The notes under the pieces are model-generated. The model was not told the origin of the DNA. It did not search any database and was given only the letters and a program-made list of their open reading frames with translations. A stretch of DNA of 64,000 nucleotides from Apiospora phragmitis (lineage: Eukaryota > Ascomycota > Sordariomycetes > Amphisphaeriales > Apiosporaceae), in NCBI GenBank assembly GCA_038363925.1, contig JAQQWL010000011.1, positions 4,216,001-4,280,000 on the forward strand, given 5' to 3'. The position numbers and the translations under genes were made by a program. Positions 12,619-23,607 of the stretch are shown here, in pieces. Numbering within the stretch: the first letter of the stretch is position 1; each line of letters starts with the position of its first letter.

Positions 12619-13498
12619 TCAGCCAGGAGGTACATGAAGTACAATCGCAAAGTTGTTCCTTGAGCTACCCGACCGAATCTCCTTCTTGGCGAAGGACTCG
12701 CCATGACCAGCAGAAGTGTTCTTCCTTGTCCAAAGGTAGTAGACAAGTTTCTGGGTTATCTTGGATCGTGTTTGAACGTAGCCCAGCGAGTTCATGATAG
12801 CCTCCAGAGTTGACTCGTCCATGTAACGCGAGTTGGTAACACAAGGTGCTGGCAGCACCAAGAACAGGCTCGGAAGGAATTCGTCCAGCTTCTCATCCGC
12901 ACTTGCTAGAGGCTTTTTCAGAAACTCCAATGTCCTCAAGAGCATGCGACCGCGCCCAGCAGCGTCTGGGACGAAATTCAAGACTAGGGATAGACTGATG
13001 ATATCAAACCGTTCCGACTGATCCCGCGGAAGTGGGCGCTCCATAAAGTCCTGCTGTAAGATGCCTTCTCCTTGGCTATTCAGGTCGATCCTCTCCATGG
13101 AAAAAAGTCCACTGCCGGAGCATTCGTTGGTGGTACTGAGAGCTCCGACCTCAAGCATACGGACAGGGCCATCGGCTGCTGCCTTCAAAGTTGGGTAGAC
13201 AGGCTTCAGCCATGCCATGAGAACCTTTGAGCTATCACCCCCCACGATCAGTCCGTTGTCCCTGCAAGCTTGCCTGCTGATACTTCTCAATCCCACCCAG
13301 GGCCGTGATCTCAGCGTCGATCTTAGCTACTTCGGCCACATTCCCTTTGGTGACTGCTTGAGCCTTGCGCTTCTCTAGGACATGTATAGAGTTGATCAGC
13401 GTCTTTGTGGCCTTGCGCGAAATTGACTTGGGCTTCTGTAGAACCGGAGGGCGACCATGCGCCAGGTTTCGACTGGTTCGCTTCTTTTTCAACGCCAT
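12619..13498 (-). CDS. bmt2: 25S rRNA adenine-N1 methyltransferase Bmt2 (frame broken by one base)
   Basis: SAM-dependent methyltransferase that makes an N1-methyladenosine in large-subunit rRNA in the nucleolus. The N-terminal part (Met at 13498) is basic and has the family segment ISRKATKTLINSIHVLEKR followed by ALGGIEKYQQASLQGQ. The rest has the SAM-binding part (MLEVGALST), an acidic motif near QQDFMERPLP and FDIISLSLVLNFVPD, then the conserved end SRNNFAIVL. The two parts lie in different frames. They join at GGDSSKVLMAWL if one base is removed from the six-base G run (C run on the plus strand, 13238-13243). The reconstructed protein is 292 residues. It is divergent from ribosomal protein uL23, about 520 bp apart, suggesting a shared ribosome-biogenesis promoter. 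No intron fits the break, so a base-calling error is the simplest explanation. Confidence 0.87.
13238..13243 (-). other. Putative +1 indel site in bmt2 (G6 run)
   Basis: Reading across this run changes frame from the N-terminal to the SAM-binding half of Bmt2. A run of five would keep the conserved frame. No GT...AG intron spans the point. Confidence 0.75.
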
Positions 13499-14019
13499 GG
13501 AGACGATCATGTATTATCACACGTCAGTCGATACATCTCCCTACTTGACGGTGGAAAGAAAGGGTAAGAGGAATGACGGTAGTCACGGCATAGACAGGCT
13601 TCAGCCAACGTCACTGAGTGAACTGAAATTTGAGAGGCTTGATGGATGACTTTGGCGCACCATCAAGACTTGGGACTTGGGTTGGGCGAATCACTGTGCG
13701 GTGTACAAAACCGTATCTACTTTACACTGTAGATAAGACTTGGCAGGTGCCGTCCGGAGCTTTGACCTCCTCCCCGTCTGCAGTGGGGAAACTCGCATTA
13801 ACCTCTTCCGAGCCAAAACTCCTTGGGCACCCACGCACACACACACGCACACACACGCTGACCCCTGCCAACCCTAGAGTTAGCTGCTGCCCGCCCACTT
13901 GCGAAATTGTCTATCGGTGGAAATTTCGAGCCAACTTTTTGCAGCATTAATCAATATTCCTCTCGACAGGCAACATCTCGACAACCGACGACCAACGCCC
14001 AACGCCAAACGACGATACA
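13499..14019. promoter_or_regulatory. Divergent promoter between bmt2 and uL23, with CA-type repeat
   Basis: About 520 bp separate the start codons of two divergent ribosome-related genes. A CA/CG dinucleotide-like tract lies at about 13832-13857. No perfect known ribosomal-protein promoter element was identified. Shared control is inference from arrangement. Confidence 0.5.
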
Positions 14020-14774
14020 ATGGCCCCCCAAAAAGGTACTTGAAAACACTGCGCGCTGGATATTCCTATCGATCACAATTCTGCGGGAATGGATTTCGAC
14101 CAAGTCATCTGCTTTGAGCAGACCCGACGGACATCGCATCCAAGCTGCAGCAGATTTTGCGAGTTCTGATTTCAGAGCGATTGCTGATGCATGTTCTCTT
14201 ACAGCCGGTAACAAGAAGGCCAATGCCGCCGCTAAGGCTGTGCTGAAGGGCACCGTACGTATATCCCGTTGCCATAGAACAAAATCCACCGATGTCAAAT
14301 TTGCGATCAGAGTATCATGTATTGACATAAGCCACAGAACTCCACCAAGCAGCGCAAGGTCAGACTCTCGACGACCTTCCACCGCCCCAAGACCCTGGTC
14401 TTGAGCCGCTCGCCCAAGTACCTGCGCAAGGCCATCCCTTCCGAGGCCCGTCTTGATGAACACAAAATCATCATCAACCCGCTCAACACCGAGTCCGCCA
14501 TGAAGAAGATCGAGGAGAACAACACCCTCGTCTTCATCTGCGACGTCAAGGCCAACAAGGCCCAGATCAAGGGTGCCCTGAAGAAGCTGTACGACATTGA
14601 CTGCGCCAAGATCAACACCCTCGTCCGGTGAGTTCACTCTATTTGTGCAACACTTTGTGCGATCAATTGCTGACTGATTGATGCAGCCCCGATGGCTCTA
14701 AGAAGGCTTACTGCCGCCTGACTGCTGATGTCGATGCTCTCGACATTGCTGCCACCAAGCTTGCGCTTGTTTAA
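14020..14774 (+). CDS. rpl25: 60S ribosomal protein uL23 (L25/L23a)
   Basis: Large-subunit protein that binds 25S rRNA near the peptide exit tunnel and forms part of the docking site for SRP and nascent-chain factors. Four exons are inferred: 14020-14035, 14205-14254, 14338-14627 and 14687-14774, with all donors and acceptors canonical and the phase kept throughout. The product is 147 residues: a basic, Ala/Lys-rich N terminus, then the family core ([38 protein letters not shown]) and the end [19 protein letters not shown]. Exon 1 has only 16 coding bases, and intron 1 is 169 nt, the arrangement common for highly expressed ribosomal protein genes in these fungi. The reading frame is intact. 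Confidence 0.96.
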
Positions 14775-15225
14775 GAACGTCACGTTAGGATACGAAAAGG
14801 TCGATTGGTTTCCGAGGCACTGGTTTACACGTTACTGGCGGATAGCCAAGGGAATGAATGAATCTTCTGCATTAAGAATGGCGTTCCTGCCTAGGGTCAG
14901 GCACTATGAGGGTCAATGGAAAAATGAAATTTACATCCCACCCTTAGGGCCCAGACACTTGAGTCTTATTCTTCTTCGTGACTTGTTTCCGTAGTTGAGT
15001 TGGATGTCATTCATCATTGTCTCAACTCAGTGGGCAACTGCAGAGACCTCTAGATACACTAGAGCTCTTGAGGGTGGTGTAGCATAGAAGATGTTATACA
15101 GTTCGTATGAAGCAATTCTTTTCCTTTGCCATAATTAGATTGTATGTTCTTTCTAGAGAACCTCCTTTTATGACCGAGATATGGGTAACAATCGTCAAGT
15201 GGGCAAAATCCCTCCTACGAAGTCT
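14775..15225. other. Convergent intergenic gap uL23/tim8
   Basis: About 450 bp between two convergent genes, expected to contain both 3' untranslated regions. An 88-codon open frame at the start of the gap is a read-through artefact of the uL23 tail. No other feature is seen. Confidence 0.5.
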
Positions 15226-15627
15226 TTAACCCTGTTGCAAACCTTGCAGATGCTTCATCGTCAACGCGCTGATGTCCAAGAATCGGTCGGCACAGTTTGC
15301 CATGCAGCCCTCCTCGGTCTTGTCCAGCTTGCCCTGCTTGATGTTGCTGATGATGCATTTTTTGAAGCACATGTCGGTAAGGGAGTGTACGGCTGCAAGC
15401 GCGCAAGGGAATCAACATGTCAGTGAGAGGGTCCTGGGTATTCAGTTTCGGCCCAAACGATAGATGGGTGTCATCTATATTTGATAGGGCGAAGCATGAT
15501 GTGAGAAGAGGTTGTACGTACTTGACTGCACGCGCGCCTTCTGGTTCTCGTTGTTGAGGAATAGGCGGAGCTCGGCCTTGTCCTTGTCGTTCAACTTCTC
15601 GAGATCGTGGTCGTTGAGGGCGTCCAT
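15226..15627 (-). CDS. tim8: Mitochondrial intermembrane-space chaperone Tim8
   Basis: Small Tim protein that, with Tim13, escorts hydrophobic carriers across the intermembrane space. Two exons: 15522-15627 and 15226-15392, joined by a 129-nt intron (gtacgt donor, ttgcag acceptor). The product is 90 residues. It begins MDALNDHDLEKLNDKDKAEL and has the N-terminal helix, then twin CX3C motifs (CFKKC and CMANC) separated by 16 residues, as needed for the paired disulfides made by the Mia40 system. It ends with a short helix after LDISALTMKHLQGL. The length fits Tim8 rather than longer Tim9/10 relatives, and the NNENQKARVQS segment is Tim8-like. The reading frame is intact. Confidence 0.92.
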
Positions 15628-15663
15628 CTTGCTGGTGTCGGGATGCGAATTGGGGGGAATGTG

Positions 15664-15697
<34 letters not shown>

Positions 15698-16326
15698 TCT
15701 GGCGACGGTAAGGAGCGATTGGGTGCTGCTGAAGGCTGCCTGGTGTTTATGATGATGATCGATGATCTTTGGATAGAGCTCTCGGCAGTATGGAAAACTT
15801 GGGAGCTCCGGGTTCTTATCTTATCGCCCGCTCTCAACCTGGTGGACCGGTTTCATTCAGCCCTGCCGGGAGCCGCGCCCGGAGGAGTTCTTTGTCGAGG
15901 CTTGACTGCATGTACTTTTGCCATAAAAGTGTCTTGCTGAAAAGCACGTTTTCATATAAATACCAGGGATATTGTTCATAATGGTGGTGACGTTGCCGTA
16001 TTTTTCGTCTGCGTGTAGAAAGCGGCCGCTAGCCGAGTAGTAGTATTAGATGGTCGATGACAGTGTAAGGAGACACAGCATGAAGCGCAATTGATACGGG
16101 CGACTATACTCATCATCAATGTTTTGGCATCAGTAGCTTTAAAGGGCTTGTTATACAATATGGTTTTGCTGAATTAAGAGGTTGCATTCAGAATCTTCAC
16201 TTTACTAGTGCAACCTGTAGCTTTCCAGAATAGGACCCCACGAAAGGGGTCGGTATTTACAGTGTCGTAGTGAATTTTCTGGCTGCGACTACAATGAAAA
16301 CGCTGCCGGTCGGGTATTCTTTCCTC
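15628..16326. other. Gap between tim8 and the dld2-type gene, with GA repeat
   Basis: About 700 bp holding the tim8 leader and promoter and the 3' untranslated region of the upstream dehydrogenase gene. The only distinct element is the GA microsatellite at 15664-15690. Confidence 0.5.
15664..15690. repeat. (GA)n microsatellite in the tim8 leader
   Basis: About 13 GA dinucleotides in a row, lying 37 bp upstream of the tim8 start codon on the minus strand (a CT tract in the sense direction). CT tracts are frequent in fungal 5' leaders; the length is probably variable between strains. Confidence 0.9.
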
Positions 16327-18029
16327 TCATACGTACTTGTAAGGGTTCATAATGCCGTTCTAAAGTCATGACGAGTTAGTGAAAGATCTCAAGCTTGTCT
16401 CAATAGGGAGGGAGTTACATACCGGATCGTACAAGTTCTTGATCTGCTTCATCAGAGCAACCATGGTCTCGCTCCTGCTGTATCCAATGTAGTTCTTCTT
16501 CGCAAGACCGAGGCCATGTTCAGCGCTGATGCTGCCACTGACCTTGGCAATCCATTCGTAGACAAACGGCTCGAGGACCTGTTCTACCCTCTTGTCGTAC
16601 CTACGGACTGCGACGTTCAGATGGAGGTTCGAGTCGCCCATATGCCCATAGCCAACTACGTCGACGACAGGAAACTCATCCGAGTCACCCCGCAGGCCAG
16701 CAGCATCGATCTTCTCCCGCACATCCTCAACAAGCTTGTAGAGATCTTGTAACGGAATTGAAAGATCATACTTATATACACCTCCCCAGTGTCCGAGGCA
16801 CTCGGGAATTCCCTCTCTCTGGCTCCATAATGACCGGAGCTGAGTCTCGTCTTGCGCCAGAACACCATCTGTGATGATTTCCTTGGTCATGACATCCTCG
16901 AGGAACTTCTCCAACTTCTCGTTATCGTGCTCGGAATTGGAACCGCTGGTCTCAATTAAGCAGTAGAATGGATGCTCACCCTCCAACGGGCTGTTGCTGC
17001 TGCGCACCTTCTGGACCAACTGCTGGCTTTTCAAGTCCATCAGCTCGAAGGCGGAAAGAATCTCTCCTAGCTGGCTCTTGGCTTCCCGGAAAACTTGCTG
17101 AATCTTTTCATATGATTCACCGGCCAGAAAGGCAACATTAACAGCGTGTGATCGTTGTGGGCACTGTATCGAGACCTTGGCAATCATGCCAATCGTGCCC
17201 TCTCCGCCAATGAAGAGCTGCTTCAGGTCGTAGCCCGTGTTGTTCTTTCGCAGCTTGCCAAGGTCATCGACGATGGTTCCATCCGGGAGGACGGCTTCGA
17301 TGCCCAGGACTGTACCGTGCAAACTTCCGTAGCGGAGCAGCCGGAGACCACCAGCATTTGTTGCAACATTTCCACCAATGTGGCAGGAGCCCTTTGCCCC
17401 CAGATCCAGAGGAAAGATGTAGCCCTTCTCGGCAAGGTATTGATCGGCCACCTCGAGGACGACGCCTGCATCTGCAACCAGGATGCCGCTCACATCGTCA
17501 AAGGAGTGTATTTGGTTCATACGACTGGTGTTAATAACGATCTCGTCAAAGACTGGTACTGAGCCGCCAACGAGGCCGGTGTTGCCTCCCTGGGCACCAC
17601 CGCCAGCATGTTGTCGTTGCAGTACTTCAGAATCTTGCTGACCTCCTGCGTGGAGCCGGGCTTGAGAACAAGCTTGCAGTGACCACGGTACTTGCGCATC
17701 CAATCCCCATTGTAGGGCTCCATGTCGTCGGCCGCCACCTCGCCCGTGACGCCGTCGATGAGCGCCGTCTCCCTGCCCAGCAGGTCTTTGAAGAATGCGA
17801 CATGGTCGGCCGTGATCTCGGAGAAGCGCGCATCTCGTTTGATGTCCGGGTAGGCGTCGGAAGTGAACTTGGCGTGTCGCGATCCAGAGGCGCGGAACTG
17901 TCTGGGGGGCGAAGTCGCTATGCATCGTAGGGCAGTCAAGGACGCACGAGCCGTCGGGTTGGCAGCCTTGATCAGCCCGGAAGCTCCTGCCCGGCGCAGG
18001 ACGGGAGCTAGCCTTGATCTGCAAGCCAT
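16327..18029 (-). CDS. dld2: D-2-hydroxyglutarate dehydrogenase / Dld2-type FAD oxidase, mitochondrial (frame broken by one base)
   Basis: FAD-linked oxidase of the D-lactate/D-2-hydroxyglutarate dehydrogenase family. The first roughly 60 residues (Met at 18029) are Arg/Ala/Ser-rich without acidic residues, a mitochondrial presequence. The FAD-binding part has [33 protein letters not shown] and [17 protein letters not shown]. The substrate and metal end has [14 protein letters not shown] and [18 protein letters not shown]. Two exons: 16423-18029 and 16327-16359. The short last exon gives [10 protein letters not shown], the normal family end. The first exon changes frame at a CCC triplet (plus-strand GGG, 17592-17594) between LAVVP and QGGNTG, and one added base restores a 546-residue protein. 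It is upstream of tim8 on the same strand, and both act in mitochondria, but they are separate units. Confidence 0.9.
17592..17594 (-). other. Putative -1 indel site in the dld2-type gene
   Basis: One base appears missing from this C run (sense strand). The upstream frame ends in LAVVP and the downstream frame resumes exactly at the conserved [11 protein letters not shown] motif. Confidence 0.75.
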
Positions 18030-18499
18030 TTAGAAATCTGTGAGACAAGAAGCCGGACCCAATGGAAACCAAGACACAACCAGTCTCCCAAGCACTTGGC
18101 AGCTCAGACGATCAGATAGGAGATAAATTGGAAGAAGAAGAAAATCAAATTCCGTTTCCGATGCTAAAAACGGTCTTGACACACCCGCGATGTCGGGCCC
18201 GCCACTAGCGTACTGTGGAAGGATGCTACTTTCTCGTTGGAATTGCAACACAGTCAGATCTGGTTATACCTATATTCAACTGTATGCAAAGAATAACAAA
18301 AAAGAACACGACGTATGGGAACCTGGTGTAGAAATACAGTTCGAGCTACCTAGTCTCTTTGAACCATTCTTCCACGACCTAGGTAATTACATGCATTTCT
18401 ACAGAGGTGGACATACAAAGTGCCAAGAAAAATGTGTCTACGGAGAAAGCAAAGGAAAAAAAAATTTGTCAGCCATCAATGATAATCGATACTGGTCAG

Positions 18500-18583
18500 T
18501 GGAGAAACTGGGAATCGAACCCAGAACCTTTTCAAAGCTTGTAACAATGCAAATGAAATGTCATACCACTAGACCATAACCCC
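18500..18583 (-). tRNA. tRNA-like gene, probable tRNA-Ala(UGC) with 12-nt intron, imperfect acceptor stem
   Basis: The D arm (GTCTAGTGGTATGAC), T arm (CTGGG, TTCGATT loop, CCCAG) and a five-pair anticodon stem (TTTCA with TGAAA) can be drawn. The loop reads TTTGCA followed by a putative 12-nt intron in the standard position after base 37, giving anticodon UGC. The acceptor has G1-C72, G2-C71, a G3-U70 wobble (the alanine identity pair), G4-C69 and A7-U66, but U-U mismatches at 5-68 and 6-67. A discriminator A73 follows. A run of nine T's on the sense strand about 35 nt downstream (near 18457-18465) could be the Pol III terminator. The two mismatches leave open a decayed copy. No covariance score could be run. 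Confidence 0.5.
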
Positions 18584-20712
18584 TTGAAATGAATGAATAT
18601 TTTTTGGCTTACGTCAAACTATACTACAAAGTGCTCAAGTGATACGCAACTCGACTTGCAAACTACTTACCTATACTCATATATCCAGAGGCTGAAAGTG
18701 GCCAGTTTTCTTCTATAAACTCCGCACGCCTTGCTAATTGTTGTCACCTTGGTTCAGCTATATCCAGGTGGGAAGGTCTCCTTTCAAGATTCAACAAAAC
18801 GAGTAGCACGATGCCCGATAAAGTGGTTGGTTTCTACGATCTTTGACAAGTATTGCTAGTCAACCAGCGAATCTATTTAGATGGACGTGAGGCTGGTCTA
18901 ATATTCGGATGAAGGAACGCAAGCCATCAAACATTACTCTGATCCCGGATACCCATACCAAGAAACGAGGACCGAAGTCAAAATGCAGCTGCCATGAACT
19001 ATCACAACAAGAGGCTGAGTGGCTGGGATGATAGCAACCTATTACACGCAACGGGCTCAGAACACAGCAAGTATGTAAGTAGTATGGTCGTGCTCAGATA
19101 CTGCATTGAGCCGGTCTAGCCACCCGGTCACGAACTCTCTCTATCGCGCCAGCGACCCCTGGTGAAACGCTGCTCCTTAATCGACTGGCCAGATGCCAGA
19201 CTCAAGACCGGATCGCGACGACTGACATTGGCCCAAGGCTATATTCGCTTCAGGTAGCCTGTCGGAAGCGTCGTGTGCAGTCCCATCTGTCAGAGCCTGG
19301 ATTCCATATATTTGCCATCTCTAAGCCCTTTGTCATTTGATTGTCGTCCTTCCCGGACCTCTTCCAGAAGATCATCGCATGATCCGGGTATCCAGAAGAC
19401 TGCCAAGTTATGCGGAACATCATGTTTACCCAAGCTTAACACCGGAAAATCCTCTTGATCAGGACGAGGATGGCGCTTCGCGACAGGGTTGGCGCATAAC
19501 TTGTCAGACTGGGTGTGAAGAGAGATTCATGCGTGCACTATAAGAGGATCGCAAGCTTCGCCCCCAGGGTGGAGCTGCACGCGCGGAAACAAACTTAGGA
19601 CTTCGTCTTAGAGGGAAAGCAGAGCCAGGAACTTTGGGCCTGTGTCTCACGATGCTAGCCGCCGTCAAATCAGAGATTAATAACACTGAGTCGTGCTTGA
19701 GATTGTTTGTCAATGGCCGAGGGAAGAAAGGGGGCTGACAGGACAAGGTCTGCTATGTACCGGGACGCAATGCAACATGCAACTATAAACCAGACGTATA
19801 GGGTGACATAAGCTCGATCATTGGACAGATTGATCGAGTGGAAGGATTGGAAGAATTGGGTTTGGAATGGGAAGCAGAAGTGGTACCCCCTGTTGATCGG
19901 CCCTCCAGGGCTAAGGCGTCTGGGGCAACCCATGGCAGCTTTTTGAGTGCATGATTTACAGAGAATGCACAGCCGTTTTGGGGTATAGCGCCCTACAAAT
20001 GGGGATCTCAGGTTGATCCAACCTTCGAAACCCCTTACCTATTAGAGATGAAGTCTTGTGGGGAACGGCGTCTTGCAACACGATAGAGAAAGCAACTCGC
20101 GTTTCAGATAGCCCGTTGTGGCAGATATAGCATCGAGAATATAGTCGGGACGGCTCTGGGAGACTAGGAGAGATGGGATCATCAGCAGCGAGGATGAGAA
20201 GAACGCAGTACATGGCCGAGCAAAAGGGGCGACAATGTTGGCCCAGGGGAGATGTATTTGAAGAAGGGCACGCCGCACCGTTGGATACATTTGCTTTTGA
20301 GATGGGATGACATGACTCTGCTTCTATCCCCCTTCTTCGTAATCGGGTTGACCATTCTTTCTTCTATTACTTACATACACCTATGACTCGCGGCCAGGCG
20401 TCCGATAATCATCGCATCTCTTCCATGTTGTACGGGCTTGCACTGAACAGAAGAGAGAGTGTGTGTTCGAGTGTGTGTTCGAGTATATCAAGGGGACCAG
20501 ACCCTTCGAATAAGGACCAGAACAAGAAGATTGTAACCGTACATCAATCGATTGATCGATTTAACTTTACAGCAGCCTTCCAGCCCCTCCAGTCTGGCGA
20601 TCACTACCGGTACCAGCCACTTATCGATTAGCGATCGGCTTAGCGCACCTACACCGCAGGGACGGATCTCAATCAGGCCACCGACCCCCCTAAAAAAGCA
20701 ATTTCGAAAAGC
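18584..20712. other. Intergenic, promoter region of the alpha-actinin gene
   Basis: About 2.1 kb without a recognisable gene; all open frames are short and lack domain similarity. The distal part presumably carries the actinin promoter and leader. A GTGTGTTCGA duplicate occurs near 20459-20481. Confidence 0.45.
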
Positions 20713-23607
20713 ATGTTTGCCAGGCTGGCAACGGCTTTCAGCCGAGAGGGCGGGGATACCAAGGGCCTAGGCGCTAACAACGAGAATGAGTCCCCTGGGC
20801 AACGGGACGCTGCAAACGTCCCCAGCGTCGAATACACCCTGACAGAGGCATTTCCACCGCTGCAATCCGACACTGCCATCGAGCAGACCACCGCCTGCTC
20901 TAATTCCGACCAAGGGATTCTGCCACCAAACGCAGAAGCAGTTGATGACGGTGCATGCAGCAAAGGAGCTGCTTCTTCCAACCCCTCCACTCCACCGCCA
21001 TCGTCACCTATTCTTAAAGCACAGCAGCAGCAGCAGCAGCAGTATTCAGCAGACAAATCACAGCAGCTCCAGCAACAGCAGCACAAGCTCGCCCCCCCTA
21101 CTACATCTGCATCTGCACCTACAACCCCAGCCAAGGCTTCCTCCTCCTCCTCCAACTCGTACTCGCCGCCCCGCTCCCGACGCACGCGAGGCTCTTTGCC
21201 GAATCGGTCACAACCCGAAGTGCATGCCGCCAGAGTCTCCCGTTCCGCCACACTTTCGGGCTCTCCGCTCAGCAAAAAAGGAGACCGACACTTTAAAGGA
21301 GTCGCCCAAGACAAAGAAACCCCAACGGCACTCACTCGCCTCCAACGCCTCGACCGAATCCTCCGAACGAGAGGGTCTCAGCAAGATGGACGGCAAATGG
21401 GTCATTGTCCAGCAGAAGACCTTCACAAAATGGTTAGTCGCACCGAACCCTGTCGACTGGGCCGCGCATGAATGGCATTCAGTGCCCAACCCGACCCGAC
21501 AGAATAATTCGTACTGACAAATGTGCGTACAATGTAGGCTGAACACGAAAATCGAGGTGCGAGGTTTGGAAGTCAAGGACCTGGTGGCTGATTTAAGTGA
21601 TGGTGTAAGTATATAATGTGAATGACTCGGATTTGTTTACACTTCTTGAAGTTTCCCGTCCCGTCACGACCTAGATTCGCCATCACATGCTAATCGTGCG
21701 TTTGCTTCATAGGTAATCCTCATTCATCTCCTCGAATGTCTATCCCAAGAGTCGCTGGGGCGCTACGCCGCGAAGCCCAAAATGCGTGTGCAAAGGTTCG
21801 AGAATGCAAACATAGCCCTCAACTTTGTCAAGTCCCGCGGTGTCCAAATGACCAACATTGGCGCCGAAGATGTCGTCGACGGCAACCGCAAGATCATTCT
21901 CGGCCTGATATGGACTCTCATTTTGAGATTCACCATTAGCGACATCAACGAGGAGGGTATGACGGCCAAGGAGGGTCTGTTACTGTGGTGTCAGCGTAAG
22001 ACCGCATGCTACGACGAGGTTGAAGTAAGGGACTTCAGCTCCAGCTGGAATGACGGCTTGGCCTTCTGTGCCTTACTCGACATCCATCGCCCGGATCTCA
22101 TCGACTATGATGCTCTGGACAAGTCAGACCACCGTGGAAACATGCAGCTGGCTTTCGATATTGCTCATAAGGAGATCGGTATCCCTGCCCTGCTGGATGT
22201 GGAAGATGTTTGCGACGTGGCCAAGCCCGATGAGAGGAGTTTGATGACCTACATCGCCTACTGGTTCCACGCCTTTTCGCAGATGGAGAAGGTCGAAAAC
22301 GCAGGACGCCGTGTGGAGAAGTTCGTGAATAATATGCAGGGCGCCTGGGAAATGCAGAGCGCGTACGAGCGGAGGATGGCGGCGCTCCTCCAGCATATCA
22401 AAGAGCAGATTCACGAATGGCTCCAGTCCACATTCGAGGGTACCTACGTCGACGCAAAGAGGCAGGCCACCGACTTTGCTTCGTACAAAAAGGGGAAAGA
22501 AGAGGGAATGGGTCGCCGAGAAGAGCGAGCTCGCCACGCTATTAGGAAACATCAAGACGAAAATGGCCACGTATCGCCTCCGAGCCTACGATCCTCCACC
22601 GGAGTTGCGATTGGAGGTTCTAGATGCGGAGTGGGCCAATCTCACCAAGACTGAGATGAAGCGTGGTCAGCTCATCAACGAGACCATCAGAGAGTATGTT
22701 CAGTCCCTTCCTCTATTGCTTACGTCTTACATGTTCCTTACTAATACTCTTCGATAGCATCAAGAACGCCCTCCGCAAATCGTTCGCAGACAAAGCGAAC
22801 GACTTCGCATTGGCGTTGAATACAATGCAGGTAGCGATATCCGGTCTTGAGGGAGACGTGGAAGATCAGCTACTGCATGTCCGACGTTTGTCAGATAATC
22901 TTCCTCCACTTGACGCTTATCTCAAGACTATCGAGGCGGTTGATGAGAAGTGCCAAGAGGCCAATATTGAGGAAAACGACTTCACCACATATACCTACGA
23001 CGAATTGCATTACGAGCTAGGACTTGTCAAGTCGGCAGTCGCTAAGAAGCTCGCTTTCCTGGAAAACCAGCTCGTGGCTCGCGATATGACGAATCTGACT
23101 CCCATCCAGCTGGAGGAGTTTGAGTCGGTGTTCAGACACTTTGACAGGGACGACACAAACTCATTGAGCGAACTGGAATTCAGTGCTGCTTTGGCATCCT
23201 TGGGTCTCGTGTTTAGCGAAGACGAGATGCACGATTACTTCGTCGAGACCTCGCGTGGCCGAGAGCGGGTGTCCTTCGAGCAATTCATCCGCTTCATGGT
23301 GGATGTGACGGAGGATCAAAACACGGCCGAACAGGTTTACCAATCATTCCGTGAGGTAGCCGATGGCAAGCCATACATCACCGAGATGGACCTACGACAC
23401 AGTCTGGTACCCGATGAGGTCATCGACAAACTCGTTGAGATCGTGCCCGTCCACTCGGGCCCGGACATGGCTGCAGACCGTGGCATGGCTCAGTACGATT
23501 ATATATCCTTCATGGAGAAGCTCATGAACGAGCAAGGGGGCAACGTGGCGTTGGGGGACATTACAAATGGGCGGAGCAGCCCAACCAAGAGCAATGGGTC
23601 GCAATAG
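20713..23607 (+). CDS. acnA: Alpha-actinin (two frame breaks; start uncertain)
   Basis: Actin cross-linker of the contractile ring and septum. Exons: 20713-21432 (start tentative), 21538-21604, 21713-22693 and 22758-23607. Two calponin-homology domains lie in exons 1-3 (KWVIVQQKTFTKW, LIHLLECLSQESLGRY; second near LLLWCQRKTACYDEVEVRDF). A short rod follows (WVAEKSELATLLGNIKTK), then a C-terminal EF-hand pair (VFRHFDRDDTNSLSELEF, FEQFIRFM). Two single-base breaks: an A6 run at 21274-21279 and an A5 run at 22487-22491; removing one A from each gives one open frame of 871 residues. The first 220 residues are Ser/Pro/Gln-rich with a Gln7 tract and may be a genuine extension. The alternative start is the Met at 21386, giving 647 residues, close to known fungal alpha-actinins. 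A (CA)n tract lies in the 3' untranslated region. Confidence 0.92.
21274..21279 (+). other. Putative +1 indel site in the alpha-actinin N-terminal part (A6)
   Basis: Removing one A connects RSATLSGSPLSKK to ETDTLKESPKTKKPQRH, making one frame up to the first calponin-homology domain. This matters only if the upstream part is coding. Confidence 0.55.
22487..22491 (+). other. Putative +1 indel site in the alpha-actinin rod (A5)
   Basis: Upstream frame gives TDFASYK and downstream frame gives RGKKREWVAEKSELATLLG, which is the conserved rod sequence. One A too many explains the break; no intron fits. Confidence 0.8.

Noticed and set aside
15664..15690. GA repeat as part of a coding Ser/Leu run (an open frame covers it)
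   Set aside because: It lies upstream of the clear tim8 start codon, and the extended frame does not belong to Tim8.
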